Shown piece by piece: positions 32,988 through 37,840 of a stretch of DNA of 37,840 nucleotides (position 1 is its first letter; each line of letters starts with the position of its first letter). The DNA is from Prevotella sp. GTDB lineage: Bacteria > Bacteroidota > Bacteroidia > Bacteroidales > Bacteroidaceae. A model generated the notes under the pieces. That model was not told the DNA's origin, did no database searches, and saw nothing but the letters and a program-made list of their open reading frames with translations. Location of the stretch: NCBI GenBank assembly GCA_017619755.1, contig JAFZRU010000020.1:1-37840 (forward strand). The letters are read 5' to 3'. The position numbers and the translations under genes were made by a program.

Positions 32988-33515
32988 ATGAAGACCTACC
33001 TTGAAATAAAAGTACCCATCAAGTATGATGACCCTTGGTTTGAAGAGCTGAGGAGTCATTTTGCTGGCATACCTGTCAGGTGGCAGAAGGACTTTTATCA
33101 TATCACGATGGTGTTCATCAATGACGCACCAAAAGGTATCGACATGCGTTCGCTATTGGAGAGGCACCTTGCCACAGCACAAGCCCCAGTAATCACTTTT
33201 GATCAATTGGATGCTTTTTCCACGAGGCCAGGAATGCATATCATCCATCTGTCAGCAAGTGAGGTGCCGAAGACTTTTCATACTTTGACGGAGGCTATCC
33301 GTACAGATATGAAAGCCGTCGGTTGTGTCATTCATTCCGACTTCATGCTGCACGTCACGCTGGGCAGGGTAAAGTCATTTGACGTTAAACTATCAGACTT
33401 GAAAAAAGTGATGGAAACGGTTTCGCCACCATCCTTCACCTTGACATTAACGGATGGGGACTACAGGGAGTTCAGAGGCAGGACACTTTATGAAACCAGC
33501 CTAAAAAGACCATAG
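32988..33515 (+). CDS. 2H phosphoesterase superfamily protein (2'-5' RNA ligase-like)
   Basis: A 175-residue cytoplasmic protein with the two HxT/S signatures of 2H phosphoesterases: HITMVF (about 38-43) and HVTLGRV (about 120-126), spaced as in the LigT/CPDase fold. Such enzymes open 2',3'-cyclic phosphates or 2'-5' linkages in RNA or nucleotides; the actual substrate is unknown. The gene starts 23 bp after the small Cys-rich gene and ends 10 bp before a metallophosphoesterase gene, so the two phosphoesterases are probably made together and could act in sequence. Confidence 0.82.
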   Translation: MKTYLEIKVPIKYDDPWFEELRSHFAGIPVRWQKDFYHITMVFINDAPKGIDMRSLLERHLATAQAPVITFDQLDAFSTRPGMHIIHLSASEVPKTFHTLTEAIRTDMKAVGCVIHSDFMLHVTLGRVKSFDVKLSDLKKVMETVSPPSFTLTLTDGDYREFRGRTLYETSLKRP

Positions 33516-33525
33516 AAAACAAACA

Positions 33526-34293
33526 ATGAGAATACAATACATGAGTGACCTGCACTTGGAGTTTGCAGAGAACAGTCGATTCTTCAAGCACAATTTGATT
33601 CCCATCACGGGAGAGGTGCTTGTGCTGGCAGGAGACACGTTCTATCTGAAGAACAAGGTTCCACCACTGGGAGAATTCTGGAATTGGGCATCGGAAAGCT
33701 ACAGACAGGTGCTGATTGTTCCGGGCAACCATGATTACTACGGACATTACGACGTGATGGAGCGTGGGATACAATGGACCTGGATGATCAAGGAGAATGT
33801 GGGCTATTACCAGAACCAGGTCGTGAGAATCGATGATGTGGATTTCATTCTCAGCACGCTATGGTCACATATCCCACCGCAGGATGCCTATGCCGTCTCG
33901 CACGGGCTGAATGATTTTTATCAGACGTTGTATGATGGACATCCGTTGACGGTGGAGGACTATAATAATATGCACCGCTTCTGTCTGGACTTCATCAAGA
34001 AAAGCGTCTCGGAAAGCACGGCGAAGAAGATAGTCGTTGTGACCCATCATCTGCCGACTCGGCAGGTGGTGGCACCGCAGCACAAAGGTTCGCCTATCAA
34101 CAGCGCCTTTGCGACAGAGTTGGGCGACTTCATTGCTGACAGCCGCATCGACTGCTGGATATACGGACACTCACACACGAATATCGACACTCAAATAGGC
34201 AGCACGAAAATCGTGTGCAACCAACTGGGCTATGTCTTCCAACAGGAACATTTGCACAATGGGTTCAGCCATGTCAAGATGATTGAAGTCTGA
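33526..34293 (+). CDS. Metallophosphoesterase (calcineurin-like)
   Basis: A 255-residue protein carrying the full dinuclear-metal motif set: SDLHLEF (about 6-12), LAGDTF (about 35-40), PGNHDYYGHY (about 65-74), a later VTHHLPT (about 172-178) and GHSHTNID (about 209-216). There is no signal peptide, so it acts in the cytoplasm. Candidates for the substrate are phosphomonoesters, cyclic nucleotides or RNA ends; sequence alone does not decide. The 10-bp gap to the 2H phosphoesterase gene argues for one transcript and perhaps one pathway. Confidence 0.88.
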   Translation: MRIQYMSDLHLEFAENSRFFKHNLIPITGEVLVLAGDTFYLKNKVPPLGEFWNWASESYRQVLIVPGNHDYYGHYDVMERGIQWTWMIKENVGYYQNQVVRIDDVDFILSTLWSHIPPQDAYAVSHGLNDFYQTLYDGHPLTVEDYNNMHRFCLDFIKKSVSESTAKKIVVVTHHLPTRQVVAPQHKGSPINSAFATELGDFIADSRIDCWIYGHSHTNIDTQIGSTKIVCNQLGYVFQQEHLHNGFSHVKMIEV

Positions 34294-34369
34294 GGACAAG
34301 TGAGCCATGTTGACAGCAGTTTGAGTAAAAATCCATTGGATAAATACTGTTTTTCCTTGATTCTCTTGG

Positions 34370-34813
34370 TTGATTCAGGGAAAAACAGTGCTCTCCTTTG
34401 CTGCAGAATGCGGAATCCGCATGCCGGACAACATCATCCGAAAAGTCGCTTCAGCCGTGCAAAAATTCCGAGAATTAGCCAAGAAGAACGGAGTGAGAGC
34501 CGAATGGATTGGCCGGGTTGAAACGACGATTATCGACCATCTGAAATCATGGGGTCTATGGGAAGGAGAAAGCCAAGCGGCGAGCATGACAGTTGAAGGT
34601 CATCATGTGACCGATTTCCATCTGGAACAACAGTTCAAGGGCAACTATCTCCTGCTGGCGTCCATAGACGGAAAAGGCTTGAAGTACATCATCCGCAAGA
34701 GAACGCCTGAGCATGATTTGCTGACGAAGACAGGATTGGCGAATATCTCAGACGAGATGAAGACAGAACTGGTTGTCCGCTTCCTACTGTCTAAAATGAG
34801 AAACAATTTGTAG
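34370..34813 (+). CDS. Hypothetical protein, start uncertain, possibly 5'-truncated
   Basis: An open frame of up to 147 codons with coding-like composition (IIRKVASAVQKFRELAKKNG, LKYIIRKRTPEHDLLTKTG). The first possible start is a TTG at 34370; the first in-frame ATG is at 34421, and a stop lies just upstream at 34358. No ribosome-binding site or promoter is obvious at either. The content (mixed helices, then an FHLEQQFKGNYLLLASIDG strand-rich part) does not match a family I recognise. It may be the remains of a longer gene whose 5' end was lost, or a real gene with a weak start. It converges on the GH115 gene, 41 bp away. Confidence 0.5.
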   Translation: MIQGKTVLSFAAECGIRMPDNIIRKVASAVQKFRELAKKNGVRAEWIGRVETTIIDHLKSWGLWEGESQAASMTVEGHHVTDFHLEQQFKGNYLLLASIDGKGLKYIIRKRTPEHDLLTKTGLANISDEMKTELVVRFLLSKMRNNL

Positions 34814-34854
34814 CAAGGTTCAAACTTCACATATTTCTCCATATCTGTGGTTTT

Positions 34855-37374
34855 TTATTTCCACTGAAAGCCGTTACCGAAATAGCTGTAATGGTCGTTA
34901 TCCGGATTGACAACAATTTGCTCAACGACAATCTCAGGGTCTATCATAATGATTTTGAGTGTGTGCTTGCCTGGAGTGATACCCTCGAAGGTGGTATCGA
35001 GCCAACGGAGGTTGTCGAACACCTCATCGCGGCGAGGCAACTGTCGTCCTTGCCAGAAGCCACTCAAGGCCAAGCGGCTGCGCTGTGGCAACGGCTTCAG
35101 GACTTTGGAACGGGCGAGGTTCTGCGGGTTGTACTCCGAGAAGGTATCTACGATGCCACGGCGGGCATCGATGGTCTGCATCGGCAGGTCGTCTATCTGG
35201 ACACCGATGCGTAGTCCACGGGCAGGATAGATGTCCTGAGTGGGCAGGATGCCAATGGCAATGGTTAATTGAGAATTGACAATTGATAATTGAGATTCAT
35301 CGAGGTCATATTCGAGCACGGCACCGCTGTTTGCGGCCGTCACATTGCTGCTACCCATACAGCCCTCGCCACGGCCGAGGTCGGGCAGGAACGTCCACGA
35401 TGCTCCGTTGCCGTCGCTCTTGCGCACAAAGGCATTGGCCGCCATGCTGTACTCGCGGGTGGGCGCGGCATCGTCATTGGCCATGACATGACTTACTTTG
35501 AAACCAAGCTTCATGGGGTTGATGTTCTCTTTGGGCATCGACCATTGGGTGTAGCCGATGTGCTTGTCCTGCATCATCTTGCTCCACTTGCCGCCCGCAA
35601 TCATGTGATAGGTGTTGCTGAGTTGCTGGTCGCGTGCCATCAGCTGGTCGATGAGGTTGGAGTTGCCACGGGTAGCGGCATTGTAGATCATGTGGACACC
35701 TGCGCTGGCAACCACGGGATAATAAACCAACTGATAGTAGGCATCCTGCGCTGCGGCCGGTATCTTGGTGCGCAATGCCTCGGCACGGGCTGAGAGCGAG
35801 AGCCACAGACTGTCCGTATAGGCCATCTCCTCCTGGTTGAAGATGCCTGGCACTTGAGCTTCTGCTTTGCGCCAGAGGTTATATTTCGAGTATTTGGCAA
35901 TGAGGTCGGCTGTCTCTTGTGCATATTCATTACCAAAGACAGATGCCGTATAGCCTTCCAGCCACTTCTGTTCGTCGCCCGCTTTTACACTTTCTGGGTT
36001 CCAGGCATAGTGCATGATGAAGTCGATAGGGACCTCTTTCGGTTTCAGGTCGCCAACGTTGATAATCCAGATGCGGTCGATGCCCGTCTGGTAGGCAAGG
36101 TTCAATTGTTCGCGCAGCTTGGGGAGGGTCGTCGTGTTCACCCAACGGTCGTTCCATGGGCCACCGTTCATATCGATGTGGTAGTAGAGTCCGAGACCGC
36201 CTTTGCGTTTCCGTTCGAAGTCGCGGCCGATGCGGCGGATGTAGCCCCAGTTGTTGTCGCATAGCAGCAGCGTCACGTCATCGGGCACGGTGAAGCCGGC
36301 ATCGTAGTAGCGCTGTACCTCTGTAAAGATGGCCCATAGTTGCGGCACAGCATCTTCGCGACCATATACTTTCTTAATGATGGAACGTTGGCCTTTGATG
36401 ACCTCGCGCAACGTCTTCATGTTGTCTTCGTCATCCCCTTTGCCCATCGCCACGTCGCCGTCGCCACGCATACCGATGGTCACGAGGTTGTCGTATGCCT
36501 TGTTGCGTTGCATGCCTTCGAGGAAGAACTGGTCAAGACGCTTCTTGTTCACGCTGTAGTCCCAAGGTCCCACCTGTTCCTTGCGGTGCAGGTATTCCTG
36601 GTGTGCCCGCATCATCGGTTCGTGGTGCGAGGTGCCCATCACGATGCCATATTCGTCGGCCACTTGTGGCGTAAGCTGGTCGTCCTCGTTGAAGGCTGTT
36701 GCCCACATGGCTGGCCATAGATAATTGGCCTTCAGTCGCAACAGCAGTTCGAACATGTGGGCATACATCTTCGAGTTGACACCACCGAAGTGCTCTGTGG
36801 CCCATCCGCCGAACGAAGGCCACTCGTCGTTGATGAAGATGCCGCGATATTTCACTTTGGGCGATGGCTGCACGAAGTGTCCGTCTGCCCAATATAATTC
36901 GTCCTGATGCTTCACAGGCACATCGGCCCACCAGTACCACGGGGAGACACTGATGCGCTGCGAAATCTCGTAGATGCCATAAATGGTGCCACGCTTGTCG
37001 CTGCCTGCCACAACGAGATTGCCGTCCACCACATCGATGACGTACGACTCCCACTGTCCTTTCACTTGACGCACGTCGAGTTTCTTCTGCTTCACCAGTT
37101 GGTCAATGCGGGCACTCTTGCCTATCGTTCCCACAACAATACTACCTTGAGGGAAGTCCGGAGTCTGTATCACGTTGCTCGCTACGCCCGTCACCTTCCG
37201 CACATCATCGCCGAGGTCGTTAGCCGCGCGTATCACGCCCTTCCAATCCTGTTCGTCCACCACGATGGCAGCTGCCTTGCCGTTGTCGGCGATGCAGAAC
37301 CGTTGTTCCTTACTTTGCGCTATGGCACATACGGCCGACAGCAGTAACATCCATATACTCAGTAACTTTTTCAT
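34855..37374 (-). CDS. GH115 family alpha-glucuronidase
   Basis: Removes (4-O-methyl)glucuronic acid side chains from xylan. The 839-residue product has a signal peptide (SIWMLLLSAVCAIAQ) and GH115-like stretches. These include GTIYGIYEISQRISVSPWYWWADVPV (about 125-150), YRGIFINDEWPSFGGWATEHFGG (about 175-197), NYLWPAMWATAFNEDD, YGIVMGTSHHEPMMR, TIGMRGDGDVAM, LCDNNWGYIRR and YHIDMNGGPWNDRW. Length is within the family range. Near residues 693-704 an in-frame QLSIVNSQLTI is coded by a heptanucleotide tandem repeat. The -7 box is about 130 bp upstream, giving a long leader. It is a xylan enzyme beside a pectin locus, and is preceded by a partial regulator that may control it. Confidence 0.93.
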   Translation of the reverse strand: MKKLLSIWMLLLSAVCAIAQSKEQRFCIADNGKAAAIVVDEQDWKGVIRAANDLGDDVRKVTGVASNVIQTPDFPQGSIVVGTIGKSARIDQLVKQKKLDVRQVKGQWESYVIDVVDGNLVVAGSDKRGTIYGIYEISQRISVSPWYWWADVPVKHQDELYWADGHFVQPSPKVKYRGIFINDEWPSFGGWATEHFGGVNSKMYAHMFELLLRLKANYLWPAMWATAFNEDDQLTPQVADEYGIVMGTSHHEPMMRAHQEYLHRKEQVGPWDYSVNKKRLDQFFLEGMQRNKAYDNLVTIGMRGDGDVAMGKGDDEDNMKTLREVIKGQRSIIKKVYGREDAVPQLWAIFTEVQRYYDAGFTVPDDVTLLLCDNNWGYIRRIGRDFERKRKGGLGLYYHIDMNGGPWNDRWVNTTTLPKLREQLNLAYQTGIDRIWIINVGDLKPKEVPIDFIMHYAWNPESVKAGDEQKWLEGYTASVFGNEYAQETADLIAKYSKYNLWRKAEAQVPGIFNQEEMAYTDSLWLSLSARAEALRTKIPAAAQDAYYQLVYYPVVASAGVHMIYNAATRGNSNLIDQLMARDQQLSNTYHMIAGGKWSKMMQDKHIGYTQWSMPKENINPMKLGFKVSHVMANDDAAPTREYSMAANAFVRKSDGNGASWTFLPDLGRGEGCMGSSNVTAANSGAVLEYDLDESQLSIVNSQLTIAIGILPTQDIYPARGLRIGVQIDDLPMQTIDARRGIVDTFSEYNPQNLARSKVLKPLPQRSRLALSGFWQGRQLPRRDEVFDNLRWLDTTFEGITPGKHTLKIIMIDPEIVVEQIVVNPDNDHYSYFGNGFQWK
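35267..35294 (-). repeat. Heptanucleotide tandem repeat (4 units) inside the GH115 gene
   Basis: AATTGAN occurs four times in a row on the plus strand, coding for QLSIVNSQL on the minus. Gain or loss of one unit would shift the frame and truncate the C-terminal domain. Confidence 0.8.
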
Positions 37375-37505
37375 AGGGGGTATTTTGGTTATGTTGTTGT
37401 TCGAAGAGATTTAGGTATCGAATTTAACTATTTGTACTTCTTTATTTTTCATCAATTGGCCAAGTAACAATACTTGCTAAACTTGAGTCGATTGATTTCG
37501 CACGG

Positions 37506-37538
37506 CAAAGGTACAACAAAAATCGTGCAACATCCAAA
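37506..37538 (-). promoter_or_regulatory. Promoter of the GH115 gene
   Basis: On the minus strand TTTG (37538-37535) and TACCTTTG (37513-37506) are separated by 21 bp, a good Bacteroidetes -33/-7 pair. The leader to the start at 37374 is about 125 nt. The -33 box lies within the loop of the terminator hairpin of the upstream gene. Confidence 0.7.
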
Positions 37539-37554
37539 GAAAAATGTTGCACGA
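37523..37554 (-). terminator. Rho-independent terminator of the upstream regulator gene
   Basis: TCGTGCAACAT and its exact complement form an 11-bp stem with a 10-nt loop; on the minus strand it is followed by TTTTTG. It lies 27 bp after the regulator stop at 37582. Confidence 0.8.
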
Positions 37555-37581
37555 CTACTGAAAAACGTTTCACGTATAGTT

Positions 37582-37840
37582 TTAGCTCTTCTTTTGAGAC
37601 TCCATGTATTCGGATGGAGACATGCCGAAGTGCGTTTTGAAGGCGGAGAAGAAATGGGCTTGGTCGATGTAGCCCACTTTGTCCGCTACTTGCGAGATGT
37701 TGACTTTGCCCTCTCGGAGCAGGCGGGCGGCCTGTTCCATGCGGAGGTTGCGTAGGAAACGGCCCGTGGCAAGTCCGGTCATCTCCTTCATCTTGCGGTG
37801 CAGTTGAGCACGACTGAGGCCCACATCGGACGCCAGTATA
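37582..37840 (-). CDS. AraC-type HTH C-terminus of a regulator, partial (N-terminus beyond right edge)
   Basis: The frame is open to the right edge; 85 codons are visible, covering the two helix-turn-helix units of an AraC/HTH_18 domain (LSRAQLHRKMKEMTGLATGRFLRNLRMEQAARLL and NISQVADKVGYIDQAHFFSAFKTHFGMSPSEYM). The wording closely resembles the C-termini of hybrid two-component regulators of polysaccharide loci, so this is likely the end of one, but the sensor part is not in the window. It sits upstream of the GH115 gene on the same strand and is separated from it by a terminator and a promoter. It is a likely regulator of the xylan gene. Confidence 0.85.
   Translation of the reverse strand, partial: ILASDVGLSRAQLHRKMKEMTGLATGRFLRNLRMEQAARLLREGKVNISQVADKVGYIDQAHFFSAFKTHFGMSPSEYMESQKKS

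Noticed and set aside
1-37840. tRNA, rRNA or insertion sequence genes
   Set aside because: I saw no cloverleaf-like, rRNA or transposase sequence in any gap between genes, though this was by eye only.

Overview
The window looks like a chromosomal segment of a Bacteroidales bacterium, most likely a gut or rumen Prevotella/Segatella-type organism. The support is a SusC/SusD pair, promoters of the Bacteroidetes type (TAnnTTTG at -7, sometimes with TTTG near -33), mostly weak Shine-Dalgarno sites, a T9SS-type sorting domain, and short C-terminal tails of the 'YNLxGQR...GINIxNGKK' kind often seen in Prevotella exoproteins. The species cannot be fixed from the sequence alone.

Region 1 (1-22917) is a pectin utilisation locus. 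Four PL1-like pectate lyase genes run on the minus strand from 19529 to 8339; one is fused to a CE8 pectin methylesterase. A second minus-strand block with its own promoter (8201-906) encodes a beta-helix surface lipoprotein, a SusC transporter and a SusD lipoprotein, and ends at a terminator. A partial GH43 gene runs off the left edge. Divergent from the first lyase is a membrane regulator (19762-22917). It has the sensor and AraC DNA-binding ends of a hybrid two-component system but no kinase or receiver, an arrangement like SusR. The divergent intergenic region holds a 21-bp-period direct repeat that is a good operator candidate. A related motif sits at the same distance from the -7 box of the SusCD-block promoter. 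The likely scheme is: secreted lyases and esterase cut and demethylate pectin, SusCD plus the lipoprotein import oligomers, and the regulator senses a product and switches on both minus-strand promoters.

Region 2 (23073-31417) is a type I restriction-modification operon on the minus strand, in the order hsdM, hsdS, fic, hsdR. The hsdR reading frame carries in-frame palindromic repeats (two 30-bp-period pairs and one reversed copy), and hsdM carries a hairpin-rich in-frame stretch. These resemble mobile palindromic units tolerated inside proteins.

Region 3 (31650-34813) is a plus-strand cluster: a hotdog (FlK-like) thioesterase, an SDR oxidoreductase, a 60-residue Cys-rich protein, a 2H phosphoesterase, a metallophosphoesterase and an unrecognised ORF. 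Region 4 (34855-37840, minus) holds a GH115 alpha-glucuronidase (xylan side chains) with a heptanucleotide tandem repeat inside its coding sequence. It is preceded by a promoter that overlaps the terminator of the upstream gene, an AraC-type regulator cut off by the right edge.
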